This document shows, in pieces, positions 7,961 to 16,713 of a stretch of DNA of 64,000 nt. How positions within the stretch are numbered: position 1 is the first letter of the stretch; the number at the start of each line of letters is the position of its first letter. The notes beneath the pieces were generated by a model that made no database searches, was not told the origin of the DNA, and saw nothing but the letters and a program-made list of their open reading frames with translations. The DNA lies in contig CANCCF010000002.1 of NCBI GenBank assembly GCA_947374485.1, positions 6,753-70,752 on the forward strand. Reading direction: 5' to 3'. The stretch comes from Comamonadaceae bacterium. Lineage in GTDB: Bacteria > Pseudomonadota > Gammaproteobacteria > Burkholderiales > Burkholderiaceae_C. The position numbers and the translations under genes are program-made.

Positions 7961-10249
7961 ATGCACACACCCGAACAGCCCATTCTCAGAGACATCGTGT
8001 TGGTCGGCGGTGGCCACAGCCACGTAGGGGTGCTCAAAAGCTTTGGCATGCGGCCCCTGCACGGCGTGCGGCTCACCCTGATTTGCACCGACGTGCACAC
8101 GCCCTACTCCGGCATGCTGCCGGGCTATGTGGCGGGCCACTACGGCTATGACGCGGTGCACATCGACCTCAGCCGCCTGGCCGTGTTTGCCGGGGCGCGC
8201 CTGTACCACGACGAAGTGATGGGGCTGGACCGTGCAAACCGCCGCGTGCTGTGCCGCAACCGCCCGCCCGTGCCCTACGACCTGCTCAGCATCAACACCG
8301 GTTCCACCCCGCAATGGCGCGGCGTGCCGGGTGCGGCCGAACACGCCATTGGCGTCAAACCCATTGCCCGTTTCAACCAGCGCTGGCTGGATCTGCTGGC
8401 ACGCGTGCAAAGCCACCCGGGCCGCACCACCGTGGCCGTGGTGGGCGCGGGTGCGGGGGGCGTGGAACTGCTGCTGGCGATGCAGTTTCGCCTGCGCCGG
8501 GTATTGATGGACGCGGGGCGTAACCCGGACGCGCTGGCGTTTCATGTGTTCACCGACAGCGCCAGCATCCTGCCCACGCACAACGCCTTTGTGCAGCGCA
8601 AATTTGAGGCCGTGCTGGCCGCGCGCGGCGTGCAGGTGCACCGCAACGCGGCAGTCACGCAGCTCACACCCGGGCACTTGCAGACTGCAGGCGGCGAAGT
8701 GCTGGAGGCCGACGAGATCGTCTGGGTCACGCGCGCGGGAGCGGCGGCGTGGTTGAAAGACACCGGCCTGGCGCTGGATGCCGAAGGCTTTGTGCAGGTC
8801 AACAAGCACTTGCAGAGCGTGACCGACCCGGCCGTTTTTGCCGCCGGTGATGTGGCCAGCATCGTCGGCCACCCGCTGGAAAAAGCCGGTGTGTTTGCCG
8901 TGCGCCAGGGGCCACCGCTGACCCGCAACCTGCGTCTGGCCGTGCAAGGCGCGGCCTTGAAGCCCTACCACCCGCAGCGCCGCTGGCTGGCGCTGATCAG
9001 CACCGGCGACCGCTATGCCGTGGCCTCGCGCGGCTGGCTTGGGTTTGCGGGTGCCTGGGTGTGGCGCTGGAAGGATTGGATAGACCAGCGCTTCATGCGC
9101 AGGTTTCAGGAGCTGGCGCCCATGCCAGAGCAGGCGGCGAGTATGGGTGCGCGTGCTGTGCCCGCCGTGGCGCTCACCTCCGAAGAATCCTTGCAGGCCC
9201 TCTCGGCCATTGCCATGCGCTGCGGCGGCTGCGGCGCCAAGGTGGGGGCCACGGTGCTGTCGCGGGCGCTCAGCGCTTTGCAGCCGGTAGCGCGCGACGA
9301 TGTGCTCATCGGTCTGCACGCCCCCGATGATGCGGCCGTGCTGCGCGTGCCTGCGGGCAAGGCTCTGGTGCATTCGGTGGATTTTTTCCGCGCCTTCATC
9401 GACGACCCCTATGTGTTTGGCAAGGTGGCGGCCAACCACGCGTTGGGGGACATCTGGGCCATGGGAGCCGAGGCGCAATCGGCCACCGCCATTGCCACCG
9501 TGCCTGCGGGCCTGGACCGCCAGGTGGAAGACGTGCTGTTCCAGATGATGAGCGGCGCGCTGGAGGTGCTCAACGCCGCCGGTTGCGCGCTGGTGGGCGG
9601 TCACACCGGCGAGGGCCAGGAACTGGCGCTGGGCTTTGCCATCAACGGCCTGATTGACGACGACCCGGCCACGATTCTGCGCAAGGGCGGCATGCGTGCC
9701 GGTGAAGTGCTGGTGCTCACCAAGCCGCTGGGCACCGGCACCCTGTTTGCCGCACACGCCCGCCTGGCAGCCAAAGGGCGCTGGATCGACGCGGCCATTC
9801 AATCGATGCTGGTCTCCAACCAACAGGGCGCGCAGTGCCTGCGCAGCTTTGGCGCTAGCGCCTGCACCGATGTCACCGGCTTTGGTCTCCTGGGCCACCT
9901 GCTGGAGATGACGCGCCCCTCCGGCGTGGACGCCGAGCTGGACCTGCACGCACTGCCCTTGCTGGACGGTGCCGAGGCCTGTGTGGCCGCTGGCATTGTG
10001 AGCTCGCTGCAAAGCGCCAACGTGCGCCTGCGCCGCGGCATTGCCAACCAGCAGGCGATGGTGCAGCACCCGCGCTATGCGCTGCTGTTTGACCCGCAAA
10101 CCGCCGGTGGCCTGCTGGCCAGTGTGCCCGCCGGGCGTGCCGATGCCTGCGTTGCCGCGCTGCGGGCGTTGGGGTATGCACAGGCCTGCGTGATTGGCCG
10201 CGTGCTGGCAGAGGGCGATGCGCTGGCGCCTGTGACGCTGCGGGATTAA
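7961..10249 (+). CDS. selD: Fusion of FAD/NAD-dependent oxidoreductase (NDH-2-like) and selenide, water dikinase
   Basis: SelD makes selenophosphate from selenide and ATP for selenoprotein and seleno-tRNA synthesis. In this 762-residue protein, residues 8-400 form a pyridine-nucleotide-disulfide-type flavoprotein (VGGGHSHVGVL FAD motif, VVGAGAGGVE NAD motif, FAAGDVAS second FAD motif). Residues from about 415 to the end are SelD, with catalytic Cys424 and Lys427 in CGGCGAK, spaced as C17/K20 of E. coli. Cys, not selenocysteine, is used. This fusion is known in many proteobacteria. It begins 52 bases after cydX in the same direction and could be read through from the cyd operon. Confidence 0.93.
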   Translation: MHTPEQPILRDIVLVGGGHSHVGVLKSFGMRPLHGVRLTLICTDVHTPYSGMLPGYVAGHYGYDAVHIDLSRLAVFAGARLYHDEVMGLDRANRRVLCRNRPPVPYDLLSINTGSTPQWRGVPGAAEHAIGVKPIARFNQRWLDLLARVQSHPGRTTVAVVGAGAGGVELLLAMQFRLRRVLMDAGRNPDALAFHVFTDSASILPTHNAFVQRKFEAVLAARGVQVHRNAAVTQLTPGHLQTAGGEVLEADEIVWVTRAGAAAWLKDTGLALDAEGFVQVNKHLQSVTDPAVFAAGDVASIVGHPLEKAGVFAVRQGPPLTRNLRLAVQGAALKPYHPQRRWLALISTGDRYAVASRGWLGFAGAWVWRWKDWIDQRFMRRFQELAPMPEQAASMGARAVPAVALTSEESLQALSAIAMRCGGCGAKVGATVLSRALSALQPVARDDVLIGLHAPDDAAVLRVPAGKALVHSVDFFRAFIDDPYVFGKVAANHALGDIWAMGAEAQSATAIATVPAGLDRQVEDVLFQMMSGALEVLNAAGCALVGGHTGEGQELALGFAINGLIDDDPATILRKGGMRAGEVLVLTKPLGTGTLFAAHARLAAKGRWIDAAIQSMLVSNQQGAQCLRSFGASACTDVTGFGLLGHLLEMTRPSGVDAELDLHALPLLDGAEACVAAGIVSSLQSANVRLRRGIANQQAMVQHPRYALLFDPQTAGGLLASVPAGRADACVAALRALGYAQACVIGRVLAEGDALAPVTLRD

Positions 10250-10291
10250 CGCGGCAGAGCACCGGCCGCGCATCGTCCTTGCCTCGGCCCC

Positions 10292-12604
10292 TCAGTGCGT
10301 CAGCTGCATGAACAAGCGCGGCAGTTTTTCGGGTAACGAAGCAATGCGGTCCACCACGGTGAACTGCTTGCCAAAGATGTCGCGCACATAGGCATCGGCC
10401 CGGGCATCGAGGTTGATGCAGTAGCTGGTGATGCCGCGCGTTTTCAACTCTTTGACGCACTGGCGTGCGTCCTGCACCAGGAAGGCCTCGTCTTGCACGT
10501 CCACGTCGGCGGGGCGCCCGTCGGTCAGCACCAGCAGGAGCCGGGTGTCCGCCGTTTGCGCTGCCAGGGTGTGGGCTGCATGGCGCATGGCCGCGCCCAT
10601 GCGGGTGGAGTAGCCCGCCTGCATGGCCGCCAGGCGGCTCTTGACGGCGTCGCCCCAATGCTCGCCAAAGCCCTTGAGGTGCAGGTAGCGCACGTCGTGC
10701 CGGGTGTTGGAGTGAAAGCCCGCAATGGCCAGCGGGTCGCCCAGCTGCTCCACCGTCCAGGCCAAGAGGGCCACCGCCTCCTGGCTGAGTTCGAGAACCG
10801 TCTGGCTGCTGCCGGGCACCGTGTCGTTCAGCGATTCGGACAAATCCAGCAACAAGGTGACGGCAATGCTGCGCCCGGTGCGGTGCTGGCTTTGGGTGAT
10901 GCGTGCATCGGGCTGGCTGCCCGCCTGCAGGTCGATGAGTGCGCGCACGGCCAGGTCCAGGTCCAGCTCATCACCATCTTGCTGGTGGCGCAGGCGCTGG
11001 CGTTCGTGGGGCTTGAGCAGGTCGAGCATGCTCTTCAGCTTCTTGGCCAGCGCCTGGTGTTTCGCCAACAACTTGTCGATGTGGCTGGCCTGGCCTGCCG
11101 GGTGCAGGCCTTCGAACAGGCTGACCCAGTCAGGCCGGTAGCTCTGGCTGGGGTAGTGCCACTCAGGGTAGTGACGCGGCGGCAGGCTTTGCAGCTCTTG
11201 CGTGTCGACGGCCTGGCGTGGCACGTCAAAATTTTCTTCATCGTCGCTCAGCTCATGGAATTTCCAGAGGTGGCGGTTGTCGTCGCGGTAGTCGAGGCGG
11301 CTGTCAGCAAACCAGGTGGCCGCCAGCTGGTCGCTTTGGCAGCGGGTTTTGGCCAGCCAGGCAATGGCCAATGTGGCCATGTCGGCGGTGCTGGAGTCAC
11401 TGCCTTCCATCACCTTTTGAAACCGCACCGCATGCTCCCGCAGCACCGTGTCTGTGTATCCGTGCGCCACCACGGCCCAAGGTCCCGTCGTGCCGCACAG
11501 CAGGGTGCGCGAGAGAATGGCCAGGCGGTGGCGCAAGCAGGAGTGGGTGCGCGGGTCGCAGGCATCGGCCGCAGGCGCGGGCAGCAAAGCCAGCAGCACC
11601 GGGCGCAAACCCGGGTAGTGGCGCAGGCACAGCGCATCGACACGGGCATCTTCAAAGCATTCAATGGCCAGGCGCTGGGCCGGGCTGTAGTTGTCGGCAA
11701 AGATGGGTTGGCTCCAGCGCCGGTGCGCGGCCATGTGGGCCAGCGTGGCGCGGTAGCGGTCCAGCCCGCTGGCGCCGGGCACGTCGTCGTACACATCGGG
11801 CAGGCGCATGCCCAGTGCATCGCAGTAAGGCTGCAAGTTGCCAGTGTTTGCGACTGTGCCCGGTGCGGTTGCATACGGCACCAGCTGCGCCTGCTGTTGC
11901 CACAGCGCCAGCAAATACAAATCGAGCTTGCGCAGCTGGTCCACCAGGAGCGTGCCGTGGCGCTCGCGTTGCAGCACGGCGCGGCTGTCGGCTGATTGCA
12001 GGGCGAAGTACGCGCGCTGTTGTTCGGGCTGCTGGCTGTAGTGGCGCACGCCGTACTGCGCCCATCGCCGCAGGCCGTCGATGGACAGGCACTGCAGCAC
12101 CTCGGGTGCGTGCTCCAAAAAAGCAATCAGGCAGGGGCTGGCATAGGTCTTGTGGATGCCGTGGATGGAGCCACTGGTGTCCATCAAGACCTGCAGCACC
12201 AGCGTGAGGTACTGCTGCAGCAGGTCTGCGCTGTTGAGCCTGCGCGCCACCTCTGGCAGGGATTGCAAAAACGGCGCAATGGCGCGGCCATTGGGCGACT
12301 TGTTGATGGCGCGCGCGGCCTCGAGCACGGCGTGCAGTGCGCCTTCGCCCACGCTGCGCGCAGTCTGCGGCCAGCACTGCAAAAACTCCAGCACCGGCTC
12401 GGCACCGCGCCCGAGCTTGCCCAATGTGCGGGCACAGGCGAGGTAGGCATCGAGCCCGTCATCGGACAGCAGCGCCTGCGCTTCGTTCATGCAGTCGGCG
12501 AAGACGGCGTCCACTGCGGGCAAGGCGCAATCGAGTTGCGCGCGCCATTGCATGAGCCTGCCGTCTGCGGCGAGCCGGGCGTCTGTGGCGGGCGTGGCCA
12601 CCAT
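10292..12604 (-). CDS. cbbO: CbbO, VWA-domain subunit of the form II RuBisCO activase
   Basis: CbbO couples the CbbQ AAA+ ring to RuBisCO so that inhibitory sugar phosphates are removed from its active sites. The 770-residue protein ends in a von Willebrand A domain whose metal-site motif DLSES (DxSxS) is at about residues 583-590 and whose later motif LLVLTDGRPAD is near 690. The long N-terminal part is helical and family-specific. It starts nine bases after the cbbQ stop. Absence of a form I RuBisCO here and pairing with cbbM suggest the Q2O2 type. Confidence 0.93.
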   Translation of the reverse strand: MVATPATDARLAADGRLMQWRAQLDCALPAVDAVFADCMNEAQALLSDDGLDAYLACARTLGKLGRGAEPVLEFLQCWPQTARSVGEGALHAVLEAARAINKSPNGRAIAPFLQSLPEVARRLNSADLLQQYLTLVLQVLMDTSGSIHGIHKTYASPCLIAFLEHAPEVLQCLSIDGLRRWAQYGVRHYSQQPEQQRAYFALQSADSRAVLQRERHGTLLVDQLRKLDLYLLALWQQQAQLVPYATAPGTVANTGNLQPYCDALGMRLPDVYDDVPGASGLDRYRATLAHMAAHRRWSQPIFADNYSPAQRLAIECFEDARVDALCLRHYPGLRPVLLALLPAPAADACDPRTHSCLRHRLAILSRTLLCGTTGPWAVVAHGYTDTVLREHAVRFQKVMEGSDSSTADMATLAIAWLAKTRCQSDQLAATWFADSRLDYRDDNRHLWKFHELSDDEENFDVPRQAVDTQELQSLPPRHYPEWHYPSQSYRPDWVSLFEGLHPAGQASHIDKLLAKHQALAKKLKSMLDLLKPHERQRLRHQQDGDELDLDLAVRALIDLQAGSQPDARITQSQHRTGRSIAVTLLLDLSESLNDTVPGSSQTVLELSQEAVALLAWTVEQLGDPLAIAGFHSNTRHDVRYLHLKGFGEHWGDAVKSRLAAMQAGYSTRMGAAMRHAAHTLAAQTADTRLLLVLTDGRPADVDVQDEAFLVQDARQCVKELKTRGITSYCINLDARADAYVRDIFGKQFTVVDRIASLPEKLPRLFMQLTH

Positions 12605-12612
12605 GGCAGGTT

Positions 12613-13392
12613 TCAGGCAAACACGGCCGTGATGGCGTGGTCGAGGGTGGCGCGTATGTCGGCATCGTCCGTGAGCGGCCGCACCAGCGCCATGCGGCAG
12701 GCCTCCACCGGCGCCACGCCGCGCTGCATGAGGGTGGCGGCATACACCAGCAGCCGGGTGGAGATGCCTTCATCCAGCCCATGGCCCTTGAGGCGGCGCG
12801 CCGCCTCGGCTATGCGCACCAGAAGCGCCGCGGTGTCCATGGGCAGGCCGCTTTCGGTGGCCACAATGCGCGCCTCTTGCGCGGGGGCGGGGTAGTCAAA
12901 ATCAAAGCCGACAAAGCGCTGCTTGGTGGACTGCTTCAGGTCTTTCAGCACGCTTTGGTAGCCCGGGTTGTAGGAGATGACAAGCTGAAAATCTTCGTGC
13001 GCGGTGAGGGTCACGCCGCACTTGTCCAGCGGCAACTGGCGCCGGTGGTCGGTGAGCGGGTGGATCACCACCGTGGTGTCCGCACGCGCCTCCACCACTT
13101 CATCGAGGTAGCAGATGGCACCGGTGCGCACGGCGGTAGTGAGCGGCCCGTCCAGCCAGCGCGTGCCCTGGGGCTCCAATAAATAACGGCCCAGCAGGTC
13201 AGAGGCGGTCATGTCCTCGTTGCAGGCCACGCTGATCAGGGACTTCTTCAGCCGCCAGGCCATGTATTCGACAAAGCGCGATTTGCCGCAGCCGGTGGGC
13301 CCCTTGAGCATGACGGGCAGGCGCGCGGCGTAGGCGGCCTCATACAGGGCGATCTCGTTGCCCGTCTCCTGGTAGTAGGGGCTGGCCTTCAT
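12613..13392 (-). CDS. cbbQ: CbbQ, MoxR-type AAA+ ATPase of the RuBisCO activase
   Basis: The 259-residue AAA+ protein has Walker A GPTGCGKS at 31-38, Walker B ICYLDEV near 90 and a sensor-1-like ISYNPGYQ segment. The start MKASPYYQ at 13392 is chosen over the longer open frame because it lies eight bases after the cbbM stop and matches the family N-terminus. It hexamerises with CbbO to reactivate RuBisCO using ATP. It is the middle gene of the cbbM-Q-O operon. Confidence 0.95.
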   Translation of the reverse strand: MKASPYYQETGNEIALYEAAYAARLPVMLKGPTGCGKSRFVEYMAWRLKKSLISVACNEDMTASDLLGRYLLEPQGTRWLDGPLTTAVRTGAICYLDEVVEARADTTVVIHPLTDHRRQLPLDKCGVTLTAHEDFQLVISYNPGYQSVLKDLKQSTKQRFVGFDFDYPAPAQEARIVATESGLPMDTAALLVRIAEAARRLKGHGLDEGISTRLLVYAATLMQRGVAPVEACRMALVRPLTDDADIRATLDHAITAVFA

Positions 13393-13400
13393 GGCTGCGC

Positions 13401-14780
13401 CTAGCGGTGCACGCCCAGCTTCTCGCGCCAACCCGGGTAGAGCTTGTCGGCGTCCCCGGGGAAGGAGGCAAAGGCGCGCGCAAATTCGTGGTGCTCGCGG
13501 GCATAGGCAATCGGGTCGGCACCGGCCTTCCAGCATTCATACGACTGGCGCAGCGAGATGGCCCCGGCCGCGGGTGAGTCGATGTGGCCATAGGAGCCGC
13601 CACCCGAGGTGTTGATGACGTTGCCATGCCCCAGGTTCTCAAAAAAGCCGGGCAGGCGCAGGGCGTTCATGCCGCCCGAGATAATGGGCGTGGTGGGCTT
13701 CATGCCGTACCACTTCTGGAAGTAGACCGGGCCCTGGCACTCGTCGCGCTCGATCATGTAGGCAATGCCCTTGTCCTCGTTTTCGCCCTCCATCTTGCCG
13801 TAGCCCATGGTGCCCACGTGGATGCCCGAGGCGCCTTGCAGGCGCGACATCTTGGCCAGCACAAAGGCGGTGTAGCCGCGCTTGGCCGAGGGTGATGTCA
13901 CCATGCCGTGGCCTGCGCGGTGGTAGTGCAGGTATTGGTTGGGGTATTGGCGCCGCGCCGTGGTGACCATGCCGGGGCCGCCCACAAAGCCATCCACCAG
14001 AAAGGCCACCTTGTCGGCATCAGAGCCAAAGGTCTCGAGCACAAAGTCGGCACGGGCGCACATCTCGTAATGGTCGTCGGCGGTGATGTTGGCCGAGAAC
14101 AGTTTGGGCTGGCCGGTTTCGTCCTGCGCGCGCTTCATGGCGTCGGCCACCAGCGGCATCACCTTCTTCATGGGCGCGAAGGTCTGGTTGCCCTGCGGCT
14201 CGTCGTTTTTGATGAAGTCGCCACCCAGCCAGAACTGGTAGGCCGCCGCGGCAAAGGGCTCGGGGCGCAGGCCGAGCTTGGGCTTGATGATGGTGCCTGC
14301 GATGTAGCCGCCGTCTTTGAGCGGGCGGCCCAGGATGCGCCACATGTCGGAGATGTCTTTGGAGGGGCCATCAAAGAGCTGGATGGCACGCTCGGGCATG
14401 TAAAAGTCGTGGATCTTGGCGTGCGCAATGTCGCCCATGCCCTGGTTGTTGCCGATCACCAGCGTGAGGAAGGACACGATCATCATGCGTCCGTCGGTGA
14501 TGTTGCGGTCAAACAGGTCAAGGGGGTAGGCAATGCGCATGTCCTCGGTGGCCTCGTCGATGTAGTAGACCAGCGCATCCACCCCGCGCGTGAAGTCGTC
14601 GGTGGTGCTGACCTCCACATTGGTGCCGGTGGACGACTCGGCCGCAAAGTGCGCCGCCGCCTCCAGGTAGCCGTGGCCCGATTTGGGCTTCATCTTGTAG
14701 GCCACCAGAATGTGCCGCCCCGCTGCGATGAGCTCGCTCTCGGTCAGGCTCAGGTCCGCATAGCGGTTGGATTGGTCCAT
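13401..14780 (-). CDS. cbbM: Form II ribulose-1,5-bisphosphate carboxylase/oxygenase
   Basis: It fixes CO2 onto RuBP as a dimer (or oligomer) of large subunits only. The 459-residue sequence aligns by eye to the Rhodospirillum rubrum enzyme, starting MDQSNRY. Active-site residues fall at matching positions: K166 in GTIIKPKLG, and the carbamylated K191 with metal ligands D193 and E194 in FIKNDEP. The loop-6 region (GKMEGE) and the phosphate-binding SGGMNALR and SGGGSYGH segments are intact. The start at 14780 replaces a longer frame beginning nine residues earlier. A putative CbbR site lies about 100 bases upstream. Confidence 0.98.
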   Translation of the reverse strand: MDQSNRYADLSLTESELIAAGRHILVAYKMKPKSGHGYLEAAAHFAAESSTGTNVEVSTTDDFTRGVDALVYYIDEATEDMRIAYPLDLFDRNITDGRMMIVSFLTLVIGNNQGMGDIAHAKIHDFYMPERAIQLFDGPSKDISDMWRILGRPLKDGGYIAGTIIKPKLGLRPEPFAAAAYQFWLGGDFIKNDEPQGNQTFAPMKKVMPLVADAMKRAQDETGQPKLFSANITADDHYEMCARADFVLETFGSDADKVAFLVDGFVGGPGMVTTARRQYPNQYLHYHRAGHGMVTSPSAKRGYTAFVLAKMSRLQGASGIHVGTMGYGKMEGENEDKGIAYMIERDECQGPVYFQKWYGMKPTTPIISGGMNALRLPGFFENLGHGNVINTSGGGSYGHIDSPAAGAISLRQSYECWKAGADPIAYAREHHEFARAFASFPGDADKLYPGWREKLGVHR

Positions 14781-14875
14781 GGGTTTACTCCGGTTGGTGG
14801 CATGCAAATGCGGTCAATGGAGTGGACTGTAGGGCGGGCTATGCGTTATGAAAATTCAATTTAAATGCGGGTCGA

Positions 14876-14892
14876 ATCAGTTTTATCTGATG
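14876..14892. promoter_or_regulatory. Putative CbbR operator upstream of cbbM
   Basis: ATCAGTTTTATCTGATG contains the perfect inverted repeat ATCAG-N6-CTGAT and a TNA-N8-TNA LysR-type spacing. It matches the cbbY/cbbR intergenic element at 15 of 17 positions and has the same orientation relative to the minus-strand operon. The surrounding 186-base gap (14781-14966) is A/T-rich for this region. Role inferred. Confidence 0.72.
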
Positions 14893-14966
14893 GTTTGGCG
14901 AAAGCCCGGCAAGGACTGGGAAGCTACGCATGCCAGGCCGTGACCTCGCTCATCAGGCTCACCCAA

Positions 14967-15269
14967 TCAGTCAGGCTCGGCAGGGAACAGCTCTGATCGA
15001 ATGTCCAATGCGCTGTGCAAAATGCGTTCAATCCGAACCACTTCTTCGGCCGGTTGGAAAAAGATGACGTAGCGTCCATAGGCGCAACTGCGTATCCGTT
15101 CACCAAGCTCAGGCCGTGCGACGTAAGCCATAGGCGATTTGGCGATCCGCTTGCACTGCTCCTGCAGTTTCCTAATGAATTGCAAGGCATTGCCCGGGCT
15201 GTCCACTGCAATGTAGTCGCCAATGGCCTCCAAGTCAGACACCGCCAGTGGCGACAGTTCAAGCCGCAT
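14967..15269 (-). CDS. parE: ParE/RelE-superfamily toxin
   Basis: This 100-residue protein has the RelE/ParE fold signature: LSPLAVSDLEAIGDYIA at the N-terminus, a central basic helix and the late YVIFFQPAEEVVRIERILHS strand pair. ParE toxins poison gyrase, while RelE relatives cleave mRNA; the target here cannot be told from sequence, although the partner type favours ParE. Its start overlaps the antitoxin stop by one base (TGATG), so translation is coupled. Confidence 0.85.
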   Translation of the reverse strand: MRLELSPLAVSDLEAIGDYIAVDSPGNALQFIRKLQEQCKRIAKSPMAYVARPELGERIRSCAYGRYVIFFQPAEEVVRIERILHSALDIRSELFPAEPD

Positions 15270-15565
15270 CAGGCAGAAGCCTTTTTAACGGCCTTGGCAC
15301 CCAATTTGGTTGCGGCAGACTTGTACTTGCGTTCCAGACGGTTGAATACGCCGTCAGCCTCCACTCCGGGCCCACTGGCTATTCCAGCCTGAACGGCATT
15401 GCGCAGTTCCTGCAATTTCAATGCCTTCAGTTCCTCTTGGTCCTCCAGCAAACGCAGGCCTGCACGAACCACCTCGCTGACGTTGTTGAAGCGTCCAGCG
15501 GTGACTTGCTGCTTTACGAACGACTCGAAATGCGGGCTCAGGGCGACACTGGTTGGCATGGTCAA
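15269..15565 (-). CDS. parD: ParD/CopG-type antitoxin
   Basis: The 98-residue protein opens with a ribbon-helix-helix (VALSPHFESFVKQQV...NNVSEVVRAGLRLLED), the ParD hallmark for DNA binding and autorepression. A Lys/Ala-rich tail (AVKKASA) is likely the toxin-neutralising part. It is upstream of and coupled to parE. The antitoxin-first order supports autoregulation of the pair. Confidence 0.87.
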   Translation of the reverse strand: MTMPTSVALSPHFESFVKQQVTAGRFNNVSEVVRAGLRLLEDQEELKALKLQELRNAVQAGIASGPGVEADGVFNRLERKYKSAATKLGAKAVKKASA

Positions 15566-15635
15566 TCCTCAAATGCTGTTATTCAATAATAACAAATACT
15601 AGCCATACACAGTGCGGCCATCCGGTCCCAACGCC

Positions 15636-15653
15636 AGGCTCGCGCAGTGAGCC
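15636..15653. repeat. Dispersed palindrome copy
   Basis: AGGCTCGCGCAGTGAGCC, one of six intergenic copies of an element with consensus close to AGGCTCRCGCNGTGAGCCT. It lies between parD and the DUF3293 gene, which are divergent. Confidence 0.55.
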
Positions 15654-15753
15654 CGCCGGGGTCGACAGTGCAAGTCTGTCCACCACCCGCGCACATTGCG
15701 CAGCGCTGAGCGTGCTTATGCAGAATACGCAAAGCCAAAGAAACGAGGGCGCC

Positions 15754-16182
15754 ATGCATCCAGACTCCACCATCCCCCAAGACACCATCACCGCCTACCT
15801 GCAAACGCATTACCGCGTGCTGGGCGAGGCGCCGTTTGTGCTGCAGATCGGCGCGCCCAGCGCGGCCCTTGCAGCGTTGCATACAGCCAAACGGGTGGAC
15901 TGCAGCGCCTTCATCACGGCCTGCAACCCGTATAGCCAAGCCCTGGGCGATGCCGACAACGCACAGCGCCAGGCCGACCTGGCACAGGAGCTGAAGACGC
16001 GTGGGCTGGCTTACCTCGAAGGCGTGGGCCAGCACCCGTCGAACCAGTGGAAAGGCGAGTCCAGCTTTCTGGTGCTGGGCTTGTCACGCGAGGCGGCCAA
16101 GGTGCTGGGGGCGCGGTTTGAGCAGAATGCGGTGGTGTTGTTTGGGGGGGATGGGGTGGGGGAGTTGGTGGTGTTGCGGTAG
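15754..16182 (+). CDS. DUF3293 family protein
   Basis: The 142-residue protein has the DUF3293 pattern: an N-terminal helix (ITAYLQTHYRV), the central FITACNPYSQ segment, LEGVGQHPSNQWKGESSFLVLGLS, and a hydrophobic end around VVLFGGDGVGELVVL. Function is unknown. The start at 15754 has an ACGAGGG ribosome-binding site seven bases upstream; an in-frame ATG at 15721 is an alternative. It stands alone. Confidence 0.8.
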   Translation: MHPDSTIPQDTITAYLQTHYRVLGEAPFVLQIGAPSAALAALHTAKRVDCSAFITACNPYSQALGDADNAQRQADLAQELKTRGLAYLEGVGQHPSNQWKGESSFLVLGLSREAAKVLGARFEQNAVVLFGGDGVGELVVLR

Positions 16183-16379
16183 GCGATGACTTGCTTGATC
16201 GCTCGGTAAACTGGTCGCCTCAATCATTCAAACCAAGGAATCGGCTGCTACGGTAAATGCCGTCGTTGGTCGAGAAACATCATGGCAACCGGACTTTGGA
16301 CCAAAGACCAAAGGCGCGTGGGGTGGACCTGCAGGGCTGTTCGTTTAGTCAGCCTGGTTGGCGTATTGCCAGTGTTGTG

Positions 16380-16398
16380 GGCTCATGGGGTGAGCCTG
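16380..16398. repeat. Dispersed palindrome copy
   Basis: GGCTCATGGGGTGAGCCTG, an imperfect copy of the palindrome also seen at 39775-39793. It lies just after the stop codon of the gene remnant at 16425-16580, where a terminator would be expected. Confidence 0.5.
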
Positions 16399-16424
16399 CG
16401 GGCGTGGGCTGCGGCGCCGCTTCT

Positions 16425-16580
16425 TTAGCCGATGGAGATACCCAGCACGGCCCAGCACAGGGCGCTGTGCACGGCAACCAGATGGCTTTTGTAGGGCTGC
16501 CAGCGCAGGGGCTTATGGGTGGCGGCCTCATAGAGGGTGGCTTCTTTGTGCTCGGCAACCGCCTGGCCGAAGCTTCGGAG
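16425..16580 (-). pseudogene. C-terminal remnant of an unidentified gene at the island edge
   Basis: On the minus strand a 51-codon frame reads with the GC-rich third positions of the core genome, begins LRSFGQAVAEHKEATLYEA, includes LRWQPYKSHLVAVHSALCW and ends VLGISIG followed by TAA (16425-16427). No start codon or ribosome-binding site precedes it. From 16582 on (GTTAGGACG) the sequence turns A/T-rich. I read this as the end of a host gene whose front was lost or displaced when the island arrived. The rest of 16183-16713 shows no gene. Confidence 0.4.
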
Positions 16581-16622
16581 CGTTAGGACGATACACGTGT
16601 AACATACATTCCAAATATACCT

Positions 16623-16636
16623 ATTTTGCGCAAAAT
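16623..16636. promoter_or_regulatory. 14-bp perfect palindrome upstream of the giant recombinase gene
   Basis: ATTTTGCGCAAAAT is a perfect palindrome 77 bases before the start at 16714, in an A/T-rich promoter-like stretch. A further palindrome ACACGTGT lies at about 16593. The pair GTTAGG (16582-16587) and CCTAAC (16693-16698) forms an outer inverted repeat. These could be operator or recombinase arm sites; function unknown. Confidence 0.4.
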
Positions 16637-16713
16637 CAGCAAAAAATGGCGATTTTTCAAGGCGCAGGTTCTAGAATCTGGTCAAATTACCGCCTAACAA
16701 ACGCAATTAAGAC

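Noticed and set aside
9221..9241. Selenocysteine codon in selD
   Set aside because: The catalytic codon is TGC (Cys), not TGA, and no in-frame TGA is present.
7748..10273. 841-residue minus-strand open frame
   Set aside because: It is a shadow of the selD fusion; rich in His, Gln and Arg with no domain pattern.
16582..16698. Integron attC-like site (GTTAGG...CCTAAC)
   Set aside because: The order of the two boxes is the reverse of an attC site and no integron integrase signature is present; treated as a simple inverted repeat.
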